A stretch of DNA of 64,000 bases from Siphonodentalium dalli (Eukaryota; Mollusca; Scaphopoda; Gadilida; Siphonodentaliidae): contig CP136063.1 in NCBI GenBank assembly GCA_032622095.1, positions 9,587,814 to 9,651,813 of the forward strand, read 5' to 3'. The notes below the pieces were generated by a model that ran no database searches, was not told where the DNA came from, and saw only the letters and a program-made list of their open reading frames with translations. Position 1 is the first letter of the stretch. Every line of letters begins with the position of its first letter. Positions 11,440 through 24,049 of this stretch are shown here, one piece after another. The position numbers were made by a program, and so were the translations under genes.

Positions 11440-12660
11440 GTTTTTCTGAGAGCAAACCTCATAAATATTGTTTATTTTTCAAATTATTAGGAGCTTAGCT
11501 CACAATATTTGTTAGCTCATAACTATGGGCTAGACACACTTTTTAGCTCATAAACATCAAAAGTTTGAACGGACAGACAGACGGACAAACGAACGACGGA
11601 TGGTTGATCCGGACGTCAGCATTATGTGTACCATACATGGTATGGGTACACATAAAAATGATCCGGCCATAAATACGGGCTGTAGGGTGTTCCGATGGTT
11701 CAAATTTGAAATCCAAGATGGCTGCTGGTGGCCATGTTTTTCCTAAAAATTTGATAGCTCCCATCTATAGGTCACCTTGAAGCTAAATATGAAGTTTGGT
11801 GAAGATCAGATAAGGGATGTGGCCTGTAGGGCATGCCGAAGGAAATTGTTGATGCATGCATGCACGACGGACGCCAACCCTTGACAATAGAAGAAACAGA
11901 AGAAAAATTGAATTTTATAAGTCGAAAAAAGTCCATAACTCCAAGGGGTGTTCAGGAAAAAAATTCCGGACACTAGGCGCTTTTTTATTTCTTCCGCCCT
12001 CTGGGTACCCACCACCCCTAATTTTTATTTATTAAGATTCTGAGGTAGGGACCCACCCCCTTCAAACTGCTTCAAATGACTATTTTACTCAGTTTTCCTG
12101 ATCTTATCTGATCAATTTTCCGTAACAACATCATTGAAGCATTCCTACTGTTTATTCACCAATAAGGCTGTAACATTTGAAAGCAATTTTCCAATACATG
12201 TGGGCTGTATTGGATTCACATTTGAAATCCAAGATGGCTGCTGGCAGCTATGTTTTTATTAACAAACTTCGGGAGAAAAAGGGAGGCTCCCATCTTGAGG
12301 TCACCCCAATGATCCATATGAAGTTTGGTGACAATTAGATGAGAAATGTGACCTGTAAGATGTGGTAAAGGATTTAGTCATACCAAGAGAAAAATCCAAG
12401 ATGGCTGCTGGCAGCCATGTTTTTAAAGAATTCGAGAAAAATTGGTAGACACAAATCGAGAGGTCACACTGAGGATTCATATGAAGTTTGGTGATGATCG
12501 GATGAGGGATAAGCTCTGTAGGCACTAGTGTGTTCTAAAGGATTTACTGATGCAAGATGGCTGATGGTGTCCATTTTTTTTTCATCGAAAACCATTCAAA
12601 TTTGACAGCTCCCATCTGGAGGTGATCTTACACCTATGTATCGAATATCGTTGAAATCGG
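11440..12660 (+). repeat. Degenerate 'AAATCCAAGATGGCTGC' family repeats
   Basis: Several diverged monomers carrying ATCCAAGATGGCTGCTGG, CATATGAAGTTTGGTGA and AGGTCACC. The GACAGACAGACGGACAAACG microsatellite and the TTGACGGAC-like tail typical of the family are also present. Frames here are chance frames. Confidence 0.75.
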
Positions 12661-14590
12661 TTATTGTTTGTTTTAACAACTTTATATTTTATTTTATTAT
12701 GGCTTTTTGAATAGTATATTTTTATTTGAAGAGTTTACATTTATATCAGGTTGAATAAATGATTTTTAATATAACTATTGAAACCTGAGCCTTTCCATGT
12801 CAATGTGCATTGATAGATCCTTGATGAAAATATTTAGCAAGCTGACCTTTTTGGTGTCATCCTTCATTATTAAATAATGGTGAACTCAAACCCTCCTACC
12901 TAGAGTTAACTGCATACCCATTACATAGGAGAAGCATTCTTAGAACCTTACATAGGAGAAGTATACAGGTCCAGGAAAAATTGTGTTAGGCCAAAAAAAA
13001 AAACATCTCTGTTTCCGGTTACCCGACCGACCTGCCGAAATTGGGCCGAGCTGAACTTTTTTTCTTCAAATTTCAACCAAAAAAACAAATTTCAACCCAA
13101 ACAAAAAAAAACAATTTTTTTTTTTTTTTTTTTAATGCATGTAATTGGCATGTAAACACATCTATATCGTTAAATATATACTATATACTATGTTTACATT
13201 AAGCAGCAATAATTTTAGATGGAATTTTCAAAAACAATTTACTTCTATTAAAATACATGTCCGTTTGTGGTTGCAGATGAATCCCAATCTCACCAATAAA
13301 TCTGCAGTCTTTAAAACCTGCCTGTGGTAATCTTGTTTGTTCAACTCCCATGTCTTGTGGGAAGAAGTCTTATCTGTTAGAGAGCAATATACATACAGAA
13401 GACATTCTATATCAGAATTTAAAGTTCCTCTCCCCAGTCAATCAAGGATTCATAGTGTTCATGCATAGTTACTAGTACATGTATGTATACAGACAGTATA
13501 AAGATGACTGCATGTCTACCATATCAAACACCCTTCTGTGATGGGCACTAAAAAAGCACATGAAAATATCTACTGGTTTGTTTGGGTGTATGATGTATCA
13601 AACTTACAAGCATGCATATGCCAGTGTGTATAAGGAACTTCAAAGTTGGGGCCAATTTGAATGCTGAGGTGTGGCACCTCAGTCAAGGTGTGGCCCGTGG
13701 TACCATTTTCAGTGTGGTGTGGGACTTTATATTTCAGTGCAGTTGAGGGGTGTCTGAGGAACATTTACACCCTGTGCAATGTGTCTGAGGCGCATGTGAG
13801 ATATGTGTCTTAGGTCCTGAGGTGTATGACCAAATATTTAAGTGAAATTTGAATTAATATCATACAAGTTATGTTATGATAAAGTAATAGAAAAGTCCTA
13901 TTATGGTGTATGTCTTGGGCCTGTTGATATGTCAATATTGTGCTCTGAGGAAGATGTGCCACCACAATCTAAACTGAGAGAATAATTACAAGAGAGCTGC
14001 ATAATTGAGTGCCTGGGAGGCATTTGTTTGTTCGCATTGACAATACTTATCATATTATTGTGCTACATTAACTGTTTACTTGCAATATACATGGACAACC
14101 TTAACACAAGTATAAAGAGTAAGCATTAATGTACTTCTTAACTGTTCGGGGGAAAAATAAAAAAATATTACCAAAAAAAAAAAATCCCTACCTACCTACC
14201 TGGAATTTTTTGGCACCGTAATAGGAAACAAATAAGTTGTTTTTTTAGGCCTTAGCCGTGCTGTTGAATCACCCACCCCCGCCTAGTGTCCGGAAAAAAT
14301 TTGAAGACCTCGCCCCTGATAACTCGAGGAAAAATCATCGGATCAAACTCAAATTCGAACTCAACCTGTATCTTGATATGACTGATCCACATAAAAAAGC
14401 TATTTGCAATTAAAGAATCCAAACTTGAGATATCATCCGGAAACCGAAAAAGTGAGAAATGTTCTAAGTACAAAAATAGTTGAAAAAAGAGAAATAACTC
14501 CATAAAAAAACTTCGGATCAAACCCAGAATTGCAGAGCACCTGTCTGCTTGGTTTAGACACCTTCATACCAAGTTTCAATCAAATGGATG
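12661..14590. other. Intron-like region with a possible inverted-repeat element
   Basis: No gene. TTAGGCC followed by a poly-A run at about 12990 is matched, inverted, by a poly-T run and AGGCCTTA near 14245. TCCGGACACTAGGCG at about 11967 is matched by CGCCTAGTGTCCGGA at about 14280. These could be ends of one or two decayed elements; no target duplication was found. Confidence 0.4.
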
Positions 14591-14683
14591 ATCATTACTG
14601 GAGTTATAACTCCAGACGGACGCACGCACACACACAAGGATGCACAGAGCTAATTACAATAAATTTTACAGGGAACAGAAAAA

Positions 14684-15120
14684 GTCGCACCGATTCTGAT
14701 AGCGTACTATATGAATTTAACTGTACAAGTTGTCCAACAATATATAAATTAGATTGTGCGCCTCAACAGACAGAACATGCCCTATATATCGCTAATATAG
14801 GGGTATATTGGTGCTGCAGAAAGGGTTAATATGACTGTAAACGACTAAAATATAAACATTGGTCGCACTGATTCTGATGTACTATATTAATTCAAGTATG
14901 TAATATTTCCAACAATTTATCAAGTAGTTTGTGCCCCTCAGTTGATAGAACATACCTGTACATCGCTAATATTGGAGTATATGGGTCCGGCGGAAAGGGT
15001 TAATACGACCTCAAGTGACTAAAATATAACAATTAGTCGCAGTGATAGCGGGGTACTATATGAATTCAAATATGCAAGTTGTCCAACAATTTATCAACTA
15101 GATTGTGCGCTTCAAATGTG
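14684..15120 (+). repeat. ~175-bp tandem repeat, about 2.5 copies
   Basis: GTCGCAC(C/T)GATTCTGAT, TACTATATGAATT, GTCCAACAATTTATCAA, TATATCGCTAATAT and GAAAGGGTTAATA recur in the same order at about 175-bp spacing. Confidence 0.8.
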
Positions 15121-15542
15121 CTTGCTTCATAGAGAGCGTGACCATTGGTTGATATTATATTAATGATATATATGGCATATTCATATACATGTTGACAATG
15201 CAACGATACAGTAAATAGTATAACATTATGTGTATCTACATTGTGTATATAACAATATAACATAAGTAAAATCAGTTTCTACATATTATATTGTGATGAC
15301 TTTTCGGGATCGTCCAATGGTGACATCTGACAAGGGTATATCTGCCGGATACAGAGGATTTCTTTCATTTGTTTAGACAGACTCATCGCCTAACATAAAC
15401 AACTCAAAATCTCGCTGTGTCAAGAACATGTAGCTGCTGTACTGCATAACATTTCTTTTAAACTGAAGGTGATTAGCCAGTATATAGCACCAGAATAGAG
15501 GAGCACCTGGACATATCTTTAAAACATCTGTATCTTCAGAGA

Positions 15543-16235
15543 TATATTTACATACTAAGTGTTGTCACCACTAAATCCAGCATTCTGATTGGTCGGCGCC
15601 CACGTGGCTAGTTGTAGTTATTTCTCGGTGAATGCGCAACGGCTCATAACACCAAGCTCATAACACCATCGATACGTCATTGGGTTTGGACAGACGAACG
15701 CGTAATGTTTTGGGCGCATTTGGACTCGCGCAGGATCGGGTTTCAATATGAAGAGAAATTGTTCCTATTAACTTTTGCCAAGGGTGCTATTGGGTATTTT
15801 GGGTTGTTTTTGTCACGATACACTTTTCGATTTAAATACACAAGTTATGTCCACTTACCTCACGGTTACATCTCCATAAAAACAGTCCACATGACAGTTA
15901 ATCCTTATATTTATATACATTTAGCGAAAAAGCCATTTTTGTTAATGTATTTAAATCGAAAAGTGTATCGTGACAAAAACAGCCCAAAATACCCAATAGC
16001 ACCCTTGGCAAAAGTTAATAGGAACAATTTCTCTTCATATTGAAACCCGCGAGTCCAAATGCGCCCAAAACATTACGCATTCGTCTTTCCAAACCCAATG
16101 ACGTATCGATGGTGTTATGAGCTTGGTGTTATGAGCCGTTGCGCATTCACCGAGAAATAACTGCAACTAGCCACGTGGGCGCCGACCAATCAGAATGCTG
16201 GATTTAGTGATGACAACACTTAGTATGTAAATATA
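15543..16235. mobile_element. Foldback element with ~295-bp inverted arms
   Basis: The left arm (about 15543-15842) is matched almost base for base by the inverted right arm (about 15943-16235), with a loop of about 100 bases. Landmarks are TACTAAGTGTTGTCA, GGTCGGCGCCCACGTGGC and CACGATACACTTTTCG with their inverses. The 112-codon frame at 15705-16043 crosses this palindrome and is an artefact. Long arms with small loops are typical of foldback/MITE DNA. No clear target duplication was seen. Confidence 0.85.
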
Positions 16236-16239
16236 TAAA

Positions 16240-16393
16240 GATTAACTGTCATGTGGACTATTTTTATGGAGATGTAACCGTGAGGTAAGTGGTCATAACT
16301 TGTATGTAAAACCCTTCGGGTTTTACACAAGTTATGTCCACTTACCTCACGGTTACAACTCCATAAAAACAGTCCACATGACAGTTAATCCTT
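16240..16393. repeat. Second nested hairpin, shares the foldback loop sequence
   Basis: ATTAACTGTCATGTGGACT and GTAACCGTGAGGTAAGTGG are followed by their inverses. The centre GTAAAACCCTTCGGGTTTTAC (16307-16327) is itself a palindrome. One arm is also present, once, as the loop of the adjacent 15.5-16.2 kb foldback. Confidence 0.8.
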
Positions 16394-16868
16394 ATATGAT
16401 AGCCGGGTGTCCTCAAGATCTTATATGAAGATATGATAAACTAGATTGATTAAAACACAATTGTCATCTTTTATTTTTTCGAACTAAATGTGTCTATGAT
16501 GTTTATGTTTCATGTTATAACGTCTAAGGTATACGCATTTGTAAATAAATAACTACTTCTTTATTGGTGGGCAAATTAAACGCGATAAAGAAGATGATAT
16601 CGCTCCGACCTGACAAGGTGAACCACTACCAAAAAGAATCATGTTTTGCAATGCCATTTGGATATACAATTTATGAGAACACGTGTAACACTTTGAGAGC
16701 AAGTGTAGTCTCCATTACCACCAAATATCCACAGAGGGTTTCACATCACTTTAACCTGGGCAACACCGGGTAACCCTTCTAGTACATATACAGTAATGCC
16801 CTAAGTAATCGACTCCTTAAACACAGCAGAATTATGGGTAACTTTTCAGGATTTATTCGGAAATATGG

Positions 16869-16923
16869 CTTGTTGCCATTCATCGGAAAGCTCTCGGAGA
16901 GCTTTCCGATGAATGGCAACAAG
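16869..16923. repeat. Perfect 55-base palindrome
   Basis: Arms of 27 bases (16869-16895 and 16897-16923) are exact reverse complements around a single G at 16896. Core: GGAAAGCTCTCGGAGAGC. Confidence 0.9.
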
Positions 16924-16979
16924 GATAAGAAGGATGCTCGGATCTTGTGACTCCAACCCAAACCCAGCAGGGACAAAGG

Positions 16980-17285
16980 GCATGTAGGAAATATAAGAAT
17001 AATTGTGGGTAGCAGGTACCAGCAGGGTGCAGTGCCCTTTAGTTAAATGTGAAATCCAAAATGAATGGTAACGTTTTTTAACGAATTTCAGAAAAAGTGA
17101 ATGTCTCCAATCCAGATGTCACCCGGAAGATCCATATGAAGTTTGGAGACGATAGGATAAGGGATGCGGCCTGTATTTAGGTGTGCCAAAAGGAAATTAC
17201 TGACATACTCATAATGAACGGACGGAAACCAACCCATGGCAATATCTCTAACTTGACGTTGTTAAGTTCAGCTACAAATGATGAA
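16980..17285 (+). repeat. Single degenerate copy of the AAATCCAAGATGG family
   Basis: Contains GAAATCCAAAATG, ATCCATATGAAGTTTGG and AGGATAAGGGATGCGGCCTG, and ends near AAGTTCAGCTAC, like the ends of the larger copies. Confidence 0.7.
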
Positions 17286-17795
17286 ACCTGTTTTATGTAA
17301 ATGTCCTTTTCCCCATGTTGGTTCATTGGCATAGTAATGACTGAGATATAGACAGATGGCTAGATGAAATGGACTGACATAATCATCGATGGATGTAATC
17401 TATACTCACACCTATATTTATTTGTGGGAGATAATAAGGTTCCAGTGAATGAGAATGAGGTAATTGAATTTTTTTTAAGAATCGTGTTAGGAGCATACAA
17501 ATGTAAAACAGTTTATTTATAGAGTTTGGTGTGGGTATATATCTCTCATAATGCAATTAAAAACCAAAGAAACTGTCAGGCATGGCATAATATGCCCATT
17601 GACATCTGTTTCAAATGGCATTTCCGAATGATACCATACAGTTGGAGTTAAAACTTAAACATTCTAAGCCAAAAATGGACCAAATGGAAAACCAATGGAT
17701 GTTTGTTATCGTACTATTAGAACTGACCATGCTTTGTTTGATTGACTAAATGAAACTTCCAAAACATTACTATGAGATTACTACTTAGTTATTAC

Positions 17796-18121
17796 CTTAA
17801 GAATGGCTGTGTCACTAAATGACAGCTCCCAAACAAGCTGAAGAGTAGCTGATATCTCTTTTTCATTGCTCTTGGAATGTTCTACTGACTTCATAATTAA
17901 TGGCAAAATCCCTTTCTCCACCATAATATTTTTGTTCTCATCATTTTTTGCAATCTTCGCCAGAGCAGCCACAATTTCTGTAGATCTGTGATCATCCTGT
18001 TTTAGTGACGATCGAAGTGGATCAAGGATGAATGTGAACAGTGTCTCATCAGCTGCCAGTAAATGTTTCTGTTCTTCATCTGTTATGTATGCTAACACCA
18101 TCAAAGTGTCCCATTTTACAC
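17796..18121 (-). CDS. Exon C of the ARM-like gene
   Basis: A 326-base minus-strand exon. Acceptor CTATTCAG precedes 18121 and donor GTAATAAC follows 17796. It enters one base into a codon, exactly completing the split codon left by exon B, and ends in phase 0. It encodes 108 full codons, starting VKWDTLMVLAYITDEEQ and ending SFSDTAILK. The alternating hydrophobic helices (STEIVAALAKIAKNDENKN, KGILPLIMKSVEH, ISATLQLVWELSF) fit armadillo-like helical repeats. In mollusc proteins I recognise as similar, this part precedes a TIR domain in likely innate-immune or NADase-type proteins; that role is inferred. No frameshift or stop is present. Confidence 0.8.
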
Positions 18122-18720
18122 CTGAATAGAATTGTATTTTATTGAGTATTAAGCAAAGGGACCCTCCATAGAAACCGAGATATCTTAATCGGGGAGACCA
18201 GAAAGTTTAATTTTAAGTATTGAGAATAGTACCAACATCAAAGTGAAAAAAATACCTTGTCGAGAGGGGAACGGGAACATTTTTAATGAACTAACTGATT
18301 TATTTCTTTTCTTGATAGTCTGGTCGGAAAAGCTACATTTGTGGAATACTTAAGAACCCTAGAGGCATTTTTGGGGAAAAGCATGAAACTAAGTTTTCTA
18401 GCATAATTCAGGTATGCTGAATCCAATGAGGGTGCCTGTCGCTGCCTGTGACCCATATTTCACCCATAAAATCAACTTAAAGTCACATACTGTTTTTATT
18501 GCCGCGAAAATACAGTAAGTCAATATCGAGACATATATCACACTCGTTATACATATAATCTCATGAACATGTGAATACTTTGTTATTCGAATCACCCCTC
18601 GCGACCTTTCTGTCATAACTATCTCATCATCTGCTATACATATATGGACAAGTATGTTATTTAATAAATAAACGCTCTTCATGAAATCACACCCGGTTGA
18701 AAGTTCTGTGAATCAGGATT
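18122..18720. other. Intron sequence, no gene seen
   Basis: Intron upstream of exon C. The 94-codon frame at 18398-18682 has no recognisable motif. Confidence 0.4.
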
Positions 18721-18833
18721 AAGTTGAAAATATGACTTTTTTCACAAATATCTTCTAGACCAGTTCATGCTGTTTGGAACTGCTTGAGTAATGTGACTTT
18801 ATATTGTGTTTTGTATATTAACTGATCATTGGA
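18721..18833 (+). repeat. Left arm of a 113-bp inverted repeat pair
   Basis: Matches the reverse complement of 23929-24042 with only a handful of mismatches (AAGTTGAAAATATGA, CACAAATATCTTCTAGA, GTATATTAACTGATCATTGG). The arms enclose about 5.1 kb of array DNA. Confidence 0.85.
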
Positions 18834-19633
18834 GCAATTAAATATGCAATTATTGGAACACGGTATAAAATTTCACCAAAAAATCACAATTGGGATTTTA
18901 GTCATATTTCAACAAGAAATGAACAGAAATTTGTAATGTAAGTGAGGCATATCATTACCTATGAATATTCCAACTCATTGGAACCAAAATTCTTACTTTG
19001 GCTCAAAATGGCTGCCAAAATGGCCGCCAAAATATGGAAAATGGTAAATATTGCCCCAGCGTATCCTGCAATCGCTTACAAGTTGTGGTTGATGTATAAA
19101 ATTGGCTATTCTGCCTCCTATACATTGAATACTAACATATATGATGCACCATGGTTAATTGTTACTATTGTTACCACTGACATCACCAAAAATATTGGAC
19201 TTTTCTCTCAAAAACTTGACATAAATATCGGCAAAAATTAACTTTTCAGGTATAGACCATTTTTTCAAGTAAAATGCAACTATCATTGGTAAAATGTAAC
19301 TGTCTCTGGATTCAAATGTGTTTATTGTTTTGGTCTATCTTAAATGTGCCACACTCGGTATCTATAGACCAAATTGCTCAAGATGGCTTCCAAAATGGCA
19401 ACCAAATTTGTAAAAAGTTTTTTTTACATATATCCTGAACATTATTCTCTGTGTTATCCGAAAAGGTAGTAAATTGTGACTCACTTGGTTATTATACGTT
19501 ATACGTGTTAGTTAATTAACTGACAACTATATGTTCTATTCTGGTTGTCACAGTTCCGTATGGGGCATGACACATTCATTTTAAAGTATGGAATTTTGCC
19601 GAGAACCTCTTTTGTGATTCTGGCCATATTAAT

Positions 19634-21610
19634 ATGAAAGTGTCAATGACACTGTAGCTCAACTTGGAAAGGGAATAATTTAATGTATTACAGTCAATGG
19701 AGCGATTATGAATGTGGAAAGTTGAATGTCTAATACTAGTTTATAGACATGAAGAGAAAAGTAAAATCCAAGATGGCTGCTGACGGCCATGTCTTCGGCC
19801 GAATGACCCCAAAATGATTGTATCCCATCTGCATGTCATCGTTAACATCCATGACAAATTTTATGACGATCAGACTAAAGGTACGACCTGTAGCCCATGC
19901 TAAAGAATTTAGTCATACAAAGAGTAAAATCCAAGATGGCTGCTGCGGTCATGTTTTTTGGCCGAATGACCCCAAAATTAATCGTTCCCATCTACATGTC
20001 AATATTAACATCCATGATAAATTTTATGATGATCAGACGAACAGTACGACCTGTAGCCTGTGCTAATGGATTGAATTTTTAAATCAAAGATGGCCACTGG
20101 CGGCCATGTTTTTCATCCAAATGACCCCAAAATGACTCGTTCCCATCTACATTCCAATTTCAACAGCCACGAAAAATTTCATGATGATCAGACTCAAGGT
20201 ACGACCTGTAATCCGTGCTAAAGGATTTAGTCATACAAAGAGTAAAATCCAAGATGGCTTCTGGTGGCCATGTTATTTGGCCGAATGACCCCAAAATGAC
20301 TCGTTCCCATCTACATGTCATTATTAACATTCATGACAAATTTTATGATGATCAGACTAAAGGTACGACCTGTAGCCTGTGCTAAAGGATCTAGTCATAC
20401 AAAGAGTAAAATCCAAGATGGCTGCTGGCGGTCATGTTTTTTGGCCGAATGACCTCAAAATGACTCGTTCCCATCTACATGTCATTGTTAACATCCATGA
20501 CAAATTTCATGATGATCAGACTAAAGGTACGACCTGTAGCCTGTGCTAATGGATTGAATTTTGAAATCAAAGATGGCCACTGGCGGCCATGTTTTTCAAC
20601 CGAATCACCCCAAAATGACTCGTTCCCATCTACATTACAATTTCAACAGCCATAAAAAAATTTATGATGATCAGACTAAAAGTATGACCTGTATGTAGCC
20701 CGTGCTAAATGATTTAGTCATACAAAGAGTAAAATCCAAGATGGCTTCTGGTGGCCATGTTTTTTGGCCGAATGACCCCAAAATGACTCGTTCCCATCTA
20801 CATGTCATTATTAACATTCATGACAAATTTTATGATGATCAGACGAACAGTACGACCTGTGGCCTGTGCTAATGGATTAAATTTTCAAATCAAAGATGGC
20901 TGCTGGTGGCCATGTTTTTTGTCCGAATGACCCCAAAACGACTCGTTCCCATCTACATTCTAATTTCAACAGCCATTACAAATTTCATGATGATCAGACT
21001 AAAGGTACGACCTGTAGCCCGTGCTAAAGGATTTAGTCATACAAAGAGTAAAATCCAAGATGGCTGCTGGCGGGCATGTTTTTTGCCCGAATGACCCAAA
21101 AAAGACTCGTTCCCATCTACATATCATTGTTAACATCCATGACAAATTTTATGATGATCTGACCAAAGATACGACCTGTAGCCCGTGTCAAAGGATTTAG
21201 TCATGCAAAGAGTAAAATCTAAGATGGCTGCCGGCGGCCATGTTTTTTGGCCAAATGACCCCAAAATTACTCGTTCCCATCTACATGTGAATATTAACAT
21301 CCATGACAAATTTCATGACAATAAGACGAACGGTACAGCCTGTAGCCCGTGCTAATGGATTGAATTTTGAAATCCAAGATGGCCACTGGCGGCCATGTTT
21401 TTTTTCCGAATGACCCCAAAATGACTCGTTCACATCTACATGTCAATGTCAACATCCATGACAAATTTCATAATAATCGGACCAAAGGTACGAACTGTAG
21501 CCCGTACTAAAGGAAATTGTTGACGCATCACGCACACACACACGCACACACGGACGACGGATACCAAGCCATGGCAATAGCTCAAACTTTACAAAGTAAA
21601 GTTGAGCTAA
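19634..21610 (+). mobile_element. Composite element with 11-monomer central array
   Basis: The left end carries AAGTGTCAATGACACT followed by TAGCTCAACTT. The right end is a hairpin, GCTCAAACTTTAC / GTAAAGTTGAGC, after a CA-rich and CGGACGACGG stretch. Between them are eleven ~160-bp monomers; the AAGATGG landmark falls at 19770, 19933, 20088, 20251, 20415, 20570, 20738, 20893, 21057, 21221 and 21376. Two monomer types alternate: type A has AGTCATACAAAGAGTAAAAT, type B has TGGATTGAATTTTGAAATC. The layout resembles non-autonomous Helentron/HINE-type elements with central tandem repeats reported from bivalves, but the family is inferred. Confidence 0.75.
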
Positions 21611-21719
21611 AAAGGAAATGGGCAGAACGTTGAGACGGAACCGAGATAAACCATAATCTGTGGCTATTCTGGTCCATTATGGTAACAAAAAATATCAACT
21701 GGATGCAGGGTGGATGCCA

Positions 21720-23330
21720 AGATGGTAGTCAGGGAGTTACTCTATGATCATAGTTGAGGTGAATAGGTATACAGGGGAGTTATTGTATGTCATGAATGAT
21801 GTGAATACGTATACAATGAGTGACTATATGGCTATGTGTGGGTTGTCCATTGTAAGATGTATAGGTATACAGGGAGAGGTCATGGTCATGTGTGAGGTGA
21901 ATCGGTATGAATGTAGTGACTGTATGTTGTATGGTTGTGTATATCCAGTACGGGTGCACCCGATGTGCCTGTATGGACATTGATGTGGTGTATGAATATA
22001 GTTACATGGTCATCTATGTGTTGATTATGTATATATGGAGTGACTGTAAGGTCATGAATGGGAAGTACATGTGTTGTCTGTATGATCATGGATGGGGTGT
22101 GTGGATACATAGGGAGTTATTTTATTGTTACGGGTAATGTGTATAGGTATACATGGAATGACTGTACGGTCATGATTGAAGTGTATATGCATACCTGGAG
22201 TAAGCTGGGTGGACATTATCGAGCGTGTGGGTATATAGGGAGTGTCCTTGTGGTATATATTTATACATCTCGTGGATGTATTATCATTGGTGGGTGTATA
22301 GGGATTAGCTGTATGATCATGGATGGCGTGTATGATTATACAGTGAGTTGCTGAATTGTCATATGTGAGGTGTATATGCAAGTATGGAAGGTATGAGTGG
22401 TCGTGTGTGCAGGTTTTTTGTATATCCGGAAGGGCTGAATGGCCGTTGGTGAGGTGTATATGTATACATGGAGTGACTCTATGGTATAGGGTGGGCTGCA
22501 TATGTATATATCGAGTGGTTATATGACTATGTGTGTCGAGTAGGTATACATGTAGTGACTGTATGGTCATAAATGTAATGAATATCTATACAGGGAGTGA
22601 ATAAATGGTCATGTGTCAGGTGTATGAGTATACCTGGTGTTCCTGCTTGGAGACTCGTGGCGGTATGGTCATGTGTAGGTTATACGGGTATACACACGTG
22701 TTGCTATATTGTCATGGGCGATGTGCATATGCATACATGGAGTGACTTTTCTGACATAGCTGGGGTGTATTAGTATATCTTGTGTCGCCATTCGGCTATG
22801 GTGCGACACATAGGGATACATGGAGTGACATGGCCAATGGTGAGGTGAATATGTATACAAGGATTGACCATGATCATGTATGAATGTTTTGAATAGGTAC
22901 ACACGGGGTGACTATATGGACATATGTCAGGTGAAGGAGTATACCAGGTGGCATGGGTGAGGGTATGAAGCGAGCGACTATATGGCCATTGGTGAGGTGC
23001 ATATGTATACCTGGAGTGACTCTATGGTCATTGTTGTGGTGTTGATGTATATATTGAATGTCTATTTGACCATCTGTGTGGAGAATATGTATACAGGAGA
23101 TTACCGTATGGCCAATCGTGAGGTGAATGCATGGGTATACACGGAGTGACTATATGGTTATGGGTCATGTTTAGGAGTATGCCCGGTGGGCCTCCATTGT
23201 GACTCATGGATGTATGGTCATCCGTGGTAATGGGTCAGGTGTACGTGTAAACATTGGGTCACTATATTGTTGTGTCTGTGGTGTTTATGTATATATGGAA
23301 TGAATGTGTGATAATGGGTGGCTAACGCTT
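21720..23330 (+). repeat. Degenerate ~70-bp array (GTGAGGTGTATATGTATAC)
   Basis: Dozens of decayed units with the order (A/G)TGAGGTG-(A/T)AT-GTATAC-GGAGTGACT-TATGGTCATG. The many overlapping open frames on both strands here come from this simple internal pattern and not from genes. Confidence 0.8.
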
Positions 23331-23404
23331 TCCACGTTTAACGTTTTCCCCATGTACATAAACACCCTCAAGATGACATGACCTCTCTATTGATTAACAT
23401 ATCC

Positions 23405-23925
23405 TTGAGTTATTGTGGAAAGCGATAGCCACCCAAGGTACACATGTACAACCCACCCATTACCTCAGTCACCCAATATGTACATAAACACCACACAAAT
23501 GACAATATAGTCACCCACTTTATACACGTACACCTGACCATACAGCCATAATTGGTTATACCCGTACATACCACAAATGACGATACAGCCACGATTCACC
23601 ATGCATGAACACCAGGTGTACTCCAACACCTGGCACATGACCATATAGTCACTCTATGTATACATATGCACCACATTCACGATCATACATTCACTCAGTG
23701 CATACATATTCATCTCACTATGGACCATACAGCCACTACATGTATACCTATTCGCCATACCCATGACCATAGGGTCAATCCAGGTATACATATACACCTC
23801 ACCAATGGTGAGCCCTTCCAGATATACGAATACCCACACACACGACCACTTATACCTTCCGTACTTGCATATACACCTCACACATGACAATTCAGCAACT
23901 CACTGTATACTGTATTCATACACGC
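23405..23925 (-). repeat. Inverted arm of the ~70-bp array
   Basis: Units read as the reverse complement of the 21.7-23.3 kb array (GTATACATATACACCTCA, CATGACCAT). The junction is a short inverted repeat: GGGTGGCTAACGCTTTCCAC at about 23315-23334, and GTGGAAAGCGATAGCCACC at about 23417-23435. The right-hand end pairs with about 22330-22410. Confidence 0.8.
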
Positions 23926-23928
23926 CGA

Positions 23929-24042
23929 TCCAATGATCAGTTAATATACAAAACACAAAATAAAGTCATATTACTCAACCAGTTCCAAACAATATGAACT
24001 GATCTAGAAGATATTTGTGAAAAAACATCATATTTTCAACTT
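23929..24042 (-). repeat. Right arm of the 113-bp inverted repeat pair
   Basis: Reverse complement of 18721-18833. It is followed immediately by CCGGCGGCCATTTTGGCGGC, a phrase found inside the left side at about 19005-19033. Confidence 0.85.
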
Positions 24043-24049
24043 CCGGCGG

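Noticed and set aside
15705-16043. 112-codon frame
   Set aside because: It runs through the centre of a 690-bp inverted repeat, so both halves are the same DNA read on opposite strands.
21744-23890. Many overlapping frames on both strands, including 172 codons at 22052-22570
   Set aside because: Periodic low-complexity ~70-bp array (His/Thr/Ile-rich on one strand, Tyr/Val/Met-rich on the other); no domain or splice context.
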